From positions 1 to 13,895 of the forward strand of contig JBFWIL010000048.1 in assembly GCA_050256015.1 (NCBI GenBank): a DNA stretch of 13,895 nucleotides. The letters are read 5' to 3'. This DNA is from JBFWIL01 sp050256015 (GTDB taxonomy: Bacteria > Bacteroidota > Bacteroidia > Bacteroidales > Prolixibacteraceae). The position numbers and the translations under genes were made by a program. Shown piece by piece: positions 1-6,758 of the stretch (positions are counted from its first letter, which is position 1; each line of letters begins with the position of its first letter). Under the pieces are notes generated by a model. The model was not told the origin of the DNA and ran no database searches. It worked only from the letters and a program-made list of their open reading frames with translations.

Positions 1-501
1 AATCAGCACATTTCCGGAGGCCGAATCCGGCTTTTCAAAGAAAGCATTCAGCGACAGATCCGGGAAGGGAATATCCGGCATCCCGGTATCTCCCGGAAAA
101 GTAGAAACAGGAAAACTTTCTTCGATATCCTCCACCCGGATGTTGATACCGGCCAGTACACCGGAAGAAGTCAGGCTGAGCTGTGAGGCTCCGAAGCCCA
201 TCGTTTTGTGAACCTGTTCCGGATCGGGTTCACTGAATGTTTCGATGCGAATATCTTTGATGGTCCAGCTTTCCCGGTCGGAAGAAGCTGCATCTTTCAG
301 TCCCAGCATGGCTTCGGCATACTGGGAATAAGGTCCGTGGAAAAATTTATCCCGGGTAACCGTCACATAAATACGCACCCCCGTACGGGGCAAACTGTAT
401 ACAATCCCGTTCATCAGCGGAGCGGGTGCATCCTTACGCTGGGCAAATAGACAGCAACTCAGCATCAGTAAGCCGGCAAACAGCAGATATCCTTTTCTCA
501 T
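1..501 (-). CDS. DUF4831 family secreted protein (partial, C-terminus off the left edge)
   Basis: The visible part is 167 residues, read from an ATG at 501 down to the left edge with no stop, so the C-terminus is missing. It begins with a basic start and a hydrophobic stretch (residues about 4-20) ending in CLFAQ, which looks like an exported-protein signal; an LSCC tetrapeptide at 14-17 makes lipoprotein processing a weaker alternative. After the signal comes NGIVYSLPRTGVRIYVTV (about residues 29-46), then GPYSQYAEAMLG. These resemble the conserved N-terminal part of DUF4831, a Bacteroidota family of unknown function; the assignment is from memory of the family pattern, not a search. Probable location is the periplasm or cell surface. 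It lies 138 bp downstream of nnr on the same strand and may have its own promoter near 567-574. No enzymatic role can be inferred. Confidence 0.72.
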   Translation of the reverse strand, partial: MRKGYLLFAGLLMLSCCLFAQRKDAPAPLMNGIVYSLPRTGVRIYVTVTRDKFFHGPYSQYAEAMLGLKDAASSDRESWTIKDIRIETFSEPDPEQVHKTMGFGASQLSLTSSGVLAGINIRVEDIEESFPVSTFPGDTGMPDIPFPDLSLNAFFEKPDSASGNVLI

Positions 502-551
502 ATTCTGTTCATTTTATTTCACAAAACCATAAAAATAATGACTTTATTATC

Positions 552-564
552 TCGCCATCGGCGA
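552..564. repeat. Short inverted repeat between nnr and the DUF4831 gene
   Basis: TCGCC-ATC-GGCGA is a perfect 5-bp inverted repeat with a 3-nt centre. It lies just downstream, on the minus strand, of a TATTTTTG box at 567-574, so it would sit at or near the transcription start of the DUF4831 gene. It could be an operator or a 5' leader hairpin, but a repeat this short can occur by chance. It has no T-tract and is not a terminator. Confidence 0.3.
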
Positions 565-566
565 AT

Positions 567-574
567 CAAAAATA
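567..574 (-). promoter_or_regulatory. Putative -7 promoter box for the DUF4831 gene
   Basis: The minus strand reads TATTTTTG, an exact match to the Bacteroidota -7 consensus TAnnTTTG, 66 bp before the ATG. A TTTG that could serve as the -33 element is present at 588-591, but the spacer is only 13 nt against the usual 19-21, so the assignment is weak. Confidence 0.35.
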
Positions 575-639
575 GTCATTGTCCGGCCAAAAAAAGAACT
601 TCCGGCGTAAAAAGGCAGGCGAAAACACAGCATTCAGCC

Positions 640-2154
640 CTACTGATTCCGCACATTCAGAAAAGCTCTCCCTAAAAAACGTACCAGGTCTCCGGCCAAC
701 AGAGCCTCCTGTCCCGTTTCCTCTGCAGCCAGGTCCCCGGCCAGTCCGTGCAGAAAAACACCCGCCAGGGCTGCATCGGCAGGCTCCATAGCCTGGGCCA
801 GCAGTCCCAGGATTATCCCCGTCAGCACATCTCCGCTCCCGGCCGTAGCCATACCTGGATTGCCGGAAGAATTAAAAAAAATCTCTCCTCCGGGAAAGGA
901 AACGGAGGTAAAAGCCCCTTTGAGGATGACAATCACCCCGTATTTCCGGGAGAATTCCCTTTGCCGCTGAAGCCGCGTCCATGAATCGGCCGTTTTTCCG
1001 GCTAAACGTTCAAATTCGCCGGGATGCGGGGTCAGCACAGCATTCCCGGGAAGCCGTTCAAGCCAGCCAGGATGCATAGCCAGAATATTGAGTGCATCGG
1101 CATCCAGCACCAGTTTTCGCGGGCCATGTTCCAGTAAGTTCAGCATCCCCCGCTGTGTATTCGGCTTGGTACCCAGCCCGGGGCCGGCCCCTACCGCGGA
1201 AAAAGGACTCATATCAGGAATATCCGTAAACATCAGTTCAGAAGCATCGGCCGAACACATGACCTCCGGTACGGCTACCTGCAAAATAGGAACCGCTGTT
1301 CCCGGCACATGAGTTGTCAGCAGACCTGCTCCGGCCCGGAGACAGGCCCGGGAGGCCAGCACGGCTGCTCCCATCTTACAGCGGGATCCGGCAATCAACA
1401 GTGCATGTCCGAACATGCCTTTGTGAGCAAAACGACTGCGCCGGACCAGCCGCGACCGAACACAAGCAGCATCCAGCAGATAAAAGAAAGTCTCTGCCGC
1501 TTCAATCCCGGCCGGATGCAAACCAATAGGCAACACTTCCCAGCTTCCCACCATGGCTTCGTGCTCAGGAAAGAAAAAACTCAGTTTTGGAAACTGCAAA
1601 CTCAGGGTAAGCCAGGCGCGGACCACTCCCCCCAGATCGTTCCCCGAATTATCTTCCCCCATCAATCCGCTGGGCATATCAATAGCCACCACCCGGGCCC
1701 CGGAAACATTGATCAACTCCACCAGCCTGCGGGATAATCCTTCCAGCGGACGGCTGAGTCCCGACCCAAAAAGTCCGTCGATCACCACCGTACCAGCCGG
1801 GATTTCCGGAAGCGGGATGCCGTTTCCCAGCTCATCCAGACTAACCTTGGCCTGTTCCTTCAGCCGTTTCAGATTGATCGCCGGGGCTCCCTTCAACCGC
1901 TGAACATCGCCCAGCAGATAAAGCTGGCAGGGATATGCCCTGTCTGCCAACAGTCGGGCAACCGCCAAGGCATCGCCCCCGTTATTCCCGGGCCCGGCAA
2001 AAAATACCAGAGGCTGTCCCGCCGGGAGTATACTGACCAGCCGGTCCGAAATCTGCATAGCCGCCCGTTCCATCAGGTCCAGCCCGGATACAGGTTCATT
2101 TTCCATGGTATACCGGTCCAGACCGGCAATCTGCCTGCAGGTAAAAATTTTCAT
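640..2154 (-). CDS. nnr: Bifunctional NAD(P)H-hydrate epimerase / ADP-dependent NAD(P)H-hydrate dehydratase
   Basis: Cytosolic metabolite-repair enzyme. It epimerises damaged NADHX/NADPHX and dehydrates the S-form back to NAD(P)H at the cost of ADP. The product is 504 residues, usual for the fused form. The N-terminal YjeF_N epimerase domain (about 1-220) carries GPGNNGGD at 54-61 and DGLFGSG at 126-132. The C-terminal ribokinase-like dehydratase domain (about 235-500) has HKGMFGH with Lys245, then AGPGLG, LDADALN, TPHPGEF and AGSGDVLTG with Asp442, the expected catalytic/nucleotide-binding signature. I chose the ATG at 2154 because MKIFTCRQIAGLD is the family's normal beginning; the frame stays open to 2208 but the 18 extra residues look non-conserved. 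A weak promoter-like TACTTTTA lies at 2181-2188. It is divergent from the peptide transporters and has no functional link with them that I can see. Confidence 0.95.
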   Translation of the reverse strand: MKIFTCRQIAGLDRYTMENEPVSGLDLMERAAMQISDRLVSILPAGQPLVFFAGPGNNGGDALAVARLLADRAYPCQLYLLGDVQRLKGAPAINLKRLKEQAKVSLDELGNGIPLPEIPAGTVVIDGLFGSGLSRPLEGLSRRLVELINVSGARVVAIDMPSGLMGEDNSGNDLGGVVRAWLTLSLQFPKLSFFFPEHEAMVGSWEVLPIGLHPAGIEAAETFFYLLDAACVRSRLVRRSRFAHKGMFGHALLIAGSRCKMGAAVLASRACLRAGAGLLTTHVPGTAVPILQVAVPEVMCSADASELMFTDIPDMSPFSAVGAGPGLGTKPNTQRGMLNLLEHGPRKLVLDADALNILAMHPGWLERLPGNAVLTPHPGEFERLAGKTADSWTRLQRQREFSRKYGVIVILKGAFTSVSFPGGEIFFNSSGNPGMATAGSGDVLTGIILGLLAQAMEPADAALAGVFLHGLAGDLAAEETGQEALLAGDLVRFLGRAFLNVRNQ

Positions 2155-2234
2155 TGTACCGATATTAAAAATCTGTATTTTAAAAGTAATGCAATTTTTA
2201 AACATCACGAAATGAAGTGGGGAAAACCTTCAGC

Positions 2235-2252
2235 CCGGAAAGATTGTTCCGG
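2235..2252. repeat. Perfect inverted repeat CCGGAA-N6-TTCCGG
   Basis: CCGGAA, six bases AGATTG, then TTCCGG: a perfect 6-bp dyad in the middle of the divergent gap. A regulator binding site or an RNA hairpin in a leader are both possible. It lies about 80 bp before the nnr start and about 110 bp before the transporter's -7 box. The local abundance of CCGG in this genome raises the odds of a chance dyad. Confidence 0.35.
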
Positions 2253-2363
2253 CAGTCATTCCAGGCCAAGCAGTGTCCAGGAAAGCCCCGATTCCAATGG
2301 ACAAAAATCAAAAAAAACAGTACATATCATGACATCGGTCAAGATTATCGCTTCATTTTTTGG

Positions 2364-2371
2364 TATCTTTG
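2364..2371 (+). promoter_or_regulatory. Putative -7 promoter box for the peptide transporter pair
   Basis: TATCTTTG matches the Bacteroidota -7 consensus TAnnTTTG exactly, ending 28 bp before the ATG at 2400, a normal spacing for a short 5' leader. No clear TTTG -33 element is found 19-21 bp upstream, so support rests on the -7 box and position only. Confidence 0.45.
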
Positions 2372-2399
2372 TTTCTTCTGATCATCATTAATCCGAATT

Positions 2400-3926
2400 A
2401 TGAGTAAAGCTAAAGACAAAGCCTTTTTCGGACATCCCGTCGGGCTTTCCACCCTGTTCGCCAGTGAAATGTGGGAAAGGTTCAGTTATTACGGTATGCG
2501 TGCACTGCTGGTACTTTTCCTGACTGCCACCTATGTTAACGGAGGTTTTGAACTGGCTGAGCTGGATGCCTTCACCATCTATGGTATCTTTACAGCTTTT
2601 GTTTATGTTACCCCAATCATCGGCGGAATGCTGGCAGACAAAGTACTCGGGCAACGCAAATGCATATATATCGGCGGAATCACCATGGCTACAGGACAGT
2701 TTCTTTTGGCTGCCAGCGCCATGTACCAAGGGAATCCGGAAATACGCAAAATACTGTTTTTTGCCGGACTGGGCACCCTGATCCTGGGAAACGGATTTTT
2801 CAAACCTAACATTTCCACAATGGTAGGGCAGTTGTACAGCAACAACGACCCGCGTAAAGACGGCGGATTTACAATTTTTTACATGGGCATTAACATCGGA
2901 GCCTTTCTCTCGCCCCTGGTAGCCGGAAAGCTGGGAGAACAAGTAGCCTGGGAATACGGATTCTTTTCTGCAGGCGTGGGTATGCTTATCGGTACCACCT
3001 GGTTTTTGCTTCGCAGCCACACCCTGGAACGCATCGGCATGCCTCCCCGCTCGGAAAGCAGCAGGATACGGCTGGCCCTGCACGACTGGGTCAACGTCAT
3101 GGTGTACGCACTTGGTGTGGTCGCCCTGGTCCTTGGAATATTACTGGGCTGGAACAGCGTGCAGGAAGATGTGCGTACCTGGATTATCCGGATTATCGTA
3201 AGCGCAGGGATCCTTTACCTTCTGTATGATATTGTCAGCGGAACCAACGGGAAAACAGAGTGGAGCCGGGTTGGTGTTATCGTGGTTCTGGCCGTATTCA
3301 ATATTTTCTTCTGGAGTGGCTTTGAACAGGCCGGCACCACCTTTAACATCTTTGCCCGCGATAACACCCGGCGACTTATCGGGAACTGGGAAATCCCTGC
3401 TTCCTGGTTCCAGAGCGTCAATGCCATTTTCATTGTGCTCTTTGCCCCTATGTTCAGTATTCTCTGGGGCAAACTGGACAAGGTAAAACTGAATCCGAAC
3501 ACCCCGATGAAATTTGCCTGGGGCATGATTGCCCTTTGCCTGGGCTTTGTGATCATGGCTTTTGCCTATACAAAATCCACCGGAAGCCCCGACGGGTCTA
3601 TTTTAAAGGTCAGTCCGCTCTGGCTGGTATCCGTCTTTATGCTGCACACCTTCGGGGAGCTTTGTCTCTCTCCCATCGGCCTATCCATGGTTACCAAACT
3701 TTCCCCTCCCAAAATTGCCTCCACCATGATGGGGCTCTGGATGGGCTCCTTTGCTGCCGGTAATTTTGTAGCCTCCCAGATGAAAGCCATCTCCATGAGT
3801 CTGCAGGAAACCATGAACAGAGAAGTCCAGGTATTCTGGCTAATTGCCATCCAGTCGGCTATTGTAGCGATGATACTGATCATCCTATCACCCTGGCTGA
3901 AAAGAATGATGAAAGGAATTAAATAA
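2400..3926 (+). CDS. POT/PTR family proton-coupled di/tripeptide transporter (first of tandem pair)
   Basis: Inner-membrane transporter of the major facilitator superfamily, importing di- and tripeptides with protons. It has 508 residues, the usual length for bacterial POTs, and is strongly hydrophobic throughout with about 14 expected membrane segments. POT hallmarks in order: ExxER in helix 1 (Glu23, Glu26, Arg27, in SEMWERFSYYGM), GGMLADKVLGQR in the loop after helix 2, GNGFFKPNIS with Lys135 in helix 4, the PTR2 signature FYMGINIG at 160-167, FWSGFEQAG in helix 7, and FGELCLSPIGLS with Glu420 in helix 10. The proton-coupling and substrate-binding residues are therefore present. The ATG at 2400 gives the standard short N-terminus before helix 1. 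The second transporter follows after 38 bp, so the two are probably cotranscribed. Substrate preference cannot be read from the sequence. Confidence 0.95.
   Translation: MSKAKDKAFFGHPVGLSTLFASEMWERFSYYGMRALLVLFLTATYVNGGFELAELDAFTIYGIFTAFVYVTPIIGGMLADKVLGQRKCIYIGGITMATGQFLLAASAMYQGNPEIRKILFFAGLGTLILGNGFFKPNISTMVGQLYSNNDPRKDGGFTIFYMGINIGAFLSPLVAGKLGEQVAWEYGFFSAGVGMLIGTTWFLLRSHTLERIGMPPRSESSRIRLALHDWVNVMVYALGVVALVLGILLGWNSVQEDVRTWIIRIIVSAGILYLLYDIVSGTNGKTEWSRVGVIVVLAVFNIFFWSGFEQAGTTFNIFARDNTRRLIGNWEIPASWFQSVNAIFIVLFAPMFSILWGKLDKVKLNPNTPMKFAWGMIALCLGFVIMAFAYTKSTGSPDGSILKVSPLWLVSVFMLHTFGELCLSPIGLSMVTKLSPPKIASTMMGLWMGSFAAGNFVASQMKAISMSLQETMNREVQVFWLIAIQSAIVAMILIILSPWLKRMMKGIK
2874..2899 (+). repeat. 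Direct repeat copy 1 (26 bp, shared by the two transporters)
   Basis: These 26 bases, covering the codons for IFYMGINI and the start of the next glycine, are identical to 4409-4434 in the second transporter. Both copies begin at the first base of an Ile codon (residue 159 here). The copies are 1,535 bp apart. This is far longer than other identical runs I noticed between the two genes. Confidence 0.9.
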
Positions 3927-3964
3927 ACCCGGAGTAAACACAAATACACAATAATCTTCTATGT

Positions 3965-5683
3965 ATGGCTAAAAACAAACACCCACGGGGACTGATGACG
4001 CTGTTTTTTACAGAAATGTGGGAGCGCTTTGGCTATTACCTGATGCTGGGCATATTCACCCTGTATATGATTGCTCCCGAAACAGGCCGGTTTCCCGGTC
4101 TGGGAATGAGTAACATGGAAGCCGCCGACATCTACGGAACCTACCTGGCCCTGGTATATCTGACTCCTTTTTTCGGGGGATTGCTGGCCGACCGCTTTAT
4201 CGGTTACCGGCGTTCCATCTATATCGGCGGAACTCTGATGGGACTGGGCTATATCGGGCTTTCCATACCCGGCAGCATGCCGGGCTTTTTCCTTTCCCTG
4301 CTGCTGATCATCTTGGGAAACGGGCTGTTTAAACCCAATGTTTCAGTACTGCTGGGCAAATTATACGAAAAACCCGAATACGAACATCTGAAAGATTCGG
4401 GTTACAACATTTTTTACATGGGCATTAACATCGGGGCCTTTATCTGTAATTTTGTGGCTGCCTGGCTTCGCCTGACGTACGGCTGGGGCTGGGCTTTTGC
4501 AGCAGCAGGCATCGGGATGCTGGCCGGGCTGGTCTGGTTTGCTTACGGCAACTGGCGTATTCCGGAGATCAGGCAGGCCGACCGGATATCTCCCCGACAG
4601 GAAAGCGATCTGCCCTTCAGCAGGATTCTCACCGTACTTTTTCTGCCTGCCTTTGCGGCTGCAACCCTGGGCTGGCTGATCCCCGGCAGCCTGTTTGGCT
4701 CCGATTCAAACGATGCCTTTCTGTTTTTTTGTTTGCCCGTACTGTATTTTTTCTATAAAACCTGGCACGGAGCTTCAGCAGAGGAGAAAGCCCCCATTGC
4801 AGCCCTGCTGTCCATTTTCGGGGTGGTCATCATCTTCTGGGCCGTCTTTCATCAAAACGGCTCGGCTCTGACCTACTGGGCCCGGAACAATACCGACCGG
4901 GAACTTGGACCGGAGATGGAGCAGGTGATCAACACCCTTGCCAGCACAGAGGAGGTCTCTACCATTCCCCGGGAGCGACAGCTAACCGGACTGCACGGGG
5001 AGCCCATCGGCACACAGCCCGGTCCCAGTTATTATTTTGACAACTACAACAAACAATGGCCGGCAGGCAACCTGAACGGCAAACCCGGCGATCTGACCGA
5101 TGCCGAATGGGAAAAATATGCCGGGAAAAACGTGAGCCAACACGGCAAACTGGTACTCTGGCCCACCGAACTGCAGGCTTCCATCAACCCGTTTTTTGTC
5201 ATCATCCTGACCCCGCTGGTCGTAGCCCTCTTTGCCTTTCTGGGTCGAAGACGCAGGGAACCTTCCACCCCGGGAAAGATAGCCCTGGGCATGTTCGTTT
5301 CAGCCCTTTCCTGGCTGGTTATGGTGGCGGCAGCCGTTATTTCCGGCAATGGCACAGAAAAAGCCTCTCCGGTCTGGCTTTTCGGAGTTTACGGGGTAAT
5401 TACCTTCGGAGAGCTCTGTCTGAGTCCGATGGGACTCTCCCTGGTTTCCAAGCTTGCTCCCCGTCGCATTGCCGCACTGATGATGGGCGGCTGGTTTCTG
5501 TCGACCGCTATTGGCAACAAACTGTCGGGGATTTTGTCGGGTATGTGGGACTTATTTGAAAAGAAATCCTGTTTTTTCCTGACCAATGCCCTGCTTACGG
5601 CCGGAGCTTTTGTTATTATTATTATGCTACTGCCCTGGCTGAAGAGAGTGTACAACGAACACATGCATCATACGGAAGCCTGA
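3965..5683 (+). CDS. POT/PTR family peptide transporter with long loop (second of tandem pair)
   Basis: Second proton-coupled oligopeptide transporter, 572 residues. It keeps the hallmarks: ExxER (Glu17, Glu20, Arg21, in TEMWERFGYYLM), GGLLADRFIGYRR, GNGLFKPNVS with Lys123, FYMGINIG (150-157), FWAVFHQNGSALTYW in helix 7 and FGELCLSPMGLS with Glu483 in helix 10. It is longer than its neighbour mainly because of a hydrophilic segment of roughly 90-95 residues (about 310-403) between helices 7 and 8, where the first transporter has about 20; by the family's topology this loop faces the periplasm. The start is the ATG at 3965; an overlapping ATG at 3961 meets a stop after three codons. It lies 38 bp after the first transporter and before a terminator, so it is likely the last gene of a two-gene operon. 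Divergence from its neighbour suggests a different peptide range, which is inference. Confidence 0.94.
   Translation: MAKNKHPRGLMTLFFTEMWERFGYYLMLGIFTLYMIAPETGRFPGLGMSNMEAADIYGTYLALVYLTPFFGGLLADRFIGYRRSIYIGGTLMGLGYIGLSIPGSMPGFFLSLLLIILGNGLFKPNVSVLLGKLYEKPEYEHLKDSGYNIFYMGINIGAFICNFVAAWLRLTYGWGWAFAAAGIGMLAGLVWFAYGNWRIPEIRQADRISPRQESDLPFSRILTVLFLPAFAAATLGWLIPGSLFGSDSNDAFLFFCLPVLYFFYKTWHGASAEEKAPIAALLSIFGVVIIFWAVFHQNGSALTYWARNNTDRELGPEMEQVINTLASTEEVSTIPRERQLTGLHGEPIGTQPGPSYYFDNYNKQWPAGNLNGKPGDLTDAEWEKYAGKNVSQHGKLVLWPTELQASINPFFVIILTPLVVALFAFLGRRRREPSTPGKIALGMFVSALSWLVMVAAAVISGNGTEKASPVWLFGVYGVITFGELCLSPMGLSLVSKLAPRRIAALMMGGWFLSTAIGNKLSGILSGMWDLFEKKSCFFLTNALLTAGAFVIIIMLLPWLKRVYNEHMHHTEA
4409..4434 (+). 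repeat. Direct repeat copy 2 (26 bp, shared by the two transporters)
   Basis: This is identical to 2874-2899 and in the same codon register (starting at the Ile149 codon here). After one mismatch the next six bases, GCCTTT, also agree in both copies. Confidence 0.9.
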
Positions 5684-5713
5684 ACAATTTCGGGAAAAAC
5701 ACAATCCATCAAG

Positions 5714-5746
5714 GCCGCGTTCATGAAAAAGCGGCTTTTCTTTTTT
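5714..5746 (+). terminator. Rho-independent terminator after the transporter pair
   Basis: GCCGC (5714-5718) pairs with GCGGC (5731-5735) around a 12-nt loop and is followed directly by TTTTCTTTTTT. It begins 31 bp after the stop of the second transporter and ends before the convergent panE stop. The T-tract is only on the plus strand, so it would end the transporter transcript but not panE. Confidence 0.7.
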
Positions 5747-5755
5747 CCAAAGAAC

Positions 5756-6673
5756 TCACATCAGGCTCTGAATGAAACGAAGCTGTTTTTCCAGCATGGC
5801 CACCGCATTCATGGCATAGCCGGCCCCAGCGGCTTCCTTTATCGGCCGGGAATAAATGGCCTCAACCTCCAGCGGACGCCGGTTGTCATAATCCAGTTTC
5901 ATGCTTGGGGCATAGGGAGTCATCCGGTCAGTCATCTCAACCATGCTATATGCTTGCTTTTCTTCCAGGGGAACCCCGCACTGCCGGGCAGCACAGACCA
6001 CCTCCAGCATCAGGTCGAGCACCAGCTGCCGGCTGGAAGGATGATTCATCAGCCGGTCGGTGGTGGTGTTCATAACCACGGTAAGTCCGTTAAAAGGCAC
6101 ATTCCAAAGCAGCTTATGCCAGCGCGAAGCATAAAGGTTAGCCGACAAATTGCAGGGGACGCCCGAAGAGGTGAAATCAGTACAGACCTGTTCAAGCACT
6201 CTCTCTGACTTCAGATTATAGCTGCCCAGACTTAGCTTTCCCAGATCGGCATGCCGGATCACCCCCGGGGCCGATTTCCAGGAGCAGATAAAAGCCAGTC
6301 CGCCGGCCAGGTTCAATCCCGGAATCAACCGGTCGAGCTCCGCTTCCACGCCCAGTCCGTTTTGAAGCAGAATAACCAGACTTTGCTGATGTAACAGAGG
6401 AGGAAGCAATTCCTTCAGTAACTTATTGCTCGTAGTTTTCAGGCATATCAGGATCACATCGCAGACCGGCATATTTTCAGTCCGGGAATAAACACAGGGA
6501 TGCTGCAGATGAAAATCACCGTTTACCGAATACACCTGCAATCCGTTTTGCTTTACCTGTTCGTAATCGCTGTGCAGAAGGAAATGCACGTCCCGCCCTG
6601 CATGGGCGAGCCGGCCACCGTAATATCCGCCCAGTCCGCCCGTTCCCACAACGGCATATGTAAGCTTGTTCAT
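5756..6673 (-). CDS. panE: 2-dehydropantoate 2-reductase (ketopantoate reductase)
   Basis: Cytosolic NADPH-dependent enzyme that reduces 2-dehydropantoate to pantoate, a step of pantothenate and coenzyme A synthesis. It has 305 residues, normal for the family. The N-terminal Rossmann fold starts at once with VVGTGGLGGYYGG (8-20), the family's dinucleotide motif. Further family marks are LICLKTT with Lys79, LLQNGLG with Asn105, SRWHKLLWNVPFN with Lys187 and Asn191, and, near the C-terminus, SMKLDYDNRRPLEVEAIY with Glu269. These correspond by order and spacing to the catalytic Lys and Glu and the binding Asn known from E. coli PanE. I chose the ATG at 6673 because the Rossmann strand begins six residues later; the frame is open up to 6709, but a promoter-like box overlaps that extension. 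ApbA/PanE-like paralogues with other substrates exist, so the exact substrate is not certain. It is a single gene convergent with the transporters. Confidence 0.88.
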   Translation of the reverse strand: MNKLTYAVVGTGGLGGYYGGRLAHAGRDVHFLLHSDYEQVKQNGLQVYSVNGDFHLQHPCVYSRTENMPVCDVILICLKTTSNKLLKELLPPLLHQQSLVILLQNGLGVEAELDRLIPGLNLAGGLAFICSWKSAPGVIRHADLGKLSLGSYNLKSERVLEQVCTDFTSSGVPCNLSANLYASRWHKLLWNVPFNGLTVVMNTTTDRLMNHPSSRQLVLDLMLEVVCAARQCGVPLEEKQAYSMVEMTDRMTPYAPSMKLDYDNRRPLEVEAIYSRPIKEAAGAGYAMNAVAMLEKQLRFIQSLM

Positions 6674-6696
6674 TCTTATTTGATCGTTAATTTCAA

Positions 6697-6704
6697 CAAA
6701 AATA
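6697..6704 (-). promoter_or_regulatory. Putative -7 promoter box for panE
   Basis: The minus strand reads TATTTTTG, an exact TAnnTTTG match, 23 bp before the chosen ATG at 6673. A TTTG lies at 6721-6724 with a 16-nt spacer, somewhat short of the usual 19-21. If used, transcription would start inside the possible 6709 extension, which supports the shorter protein. Confidence 0.42.
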
Positions 6705-6758
6705 ACCATACGAACCGACCCAAAAAATAAATCGGCCGGGGTTTTTAGCCTTCCTGGA

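Larger units (their letters stand above)
2155..2399. other. Divergent intergenic region between nnr and the first peptide transporter
   Basis: This 245-bp gap must hold promoters for both divergent genes. The part near nnr (2155-2205) and the part near the transporter (about 2305-2399) are AT-rich, while about 2215-2305 is noticeably more GC-rich and contains a 6-bp inverted repeat at 2235-2252. A TAnnTTTG box faces the transporter at 2364-2371. I see no tRNA, no riboswitch fold that I recognise and no convincing small gene. Confidence 0.5.

Noticed and set aside
588..640. T-rich run after the nnr stop as a terminator
   Set aside because: A run of Ts is present on the minus strand, but no GC-rich hairpin directly precedes it.
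2212..2391. Open frame of 59 codons on the plus strand, starting at an ATG in the nnr/transporter gap
   Set aside because: Ser/Lys-rich and low in complexity, no family resemblance, and its 3' part contains the promoter-like TATCTTTG box of the transporter pair. More likely chance.
2388..3083. 231-codon open frame on the minus strand opposite the first transporter
   Set aside because: Antisense to strongly conserved POT codons, with no recognisable product.
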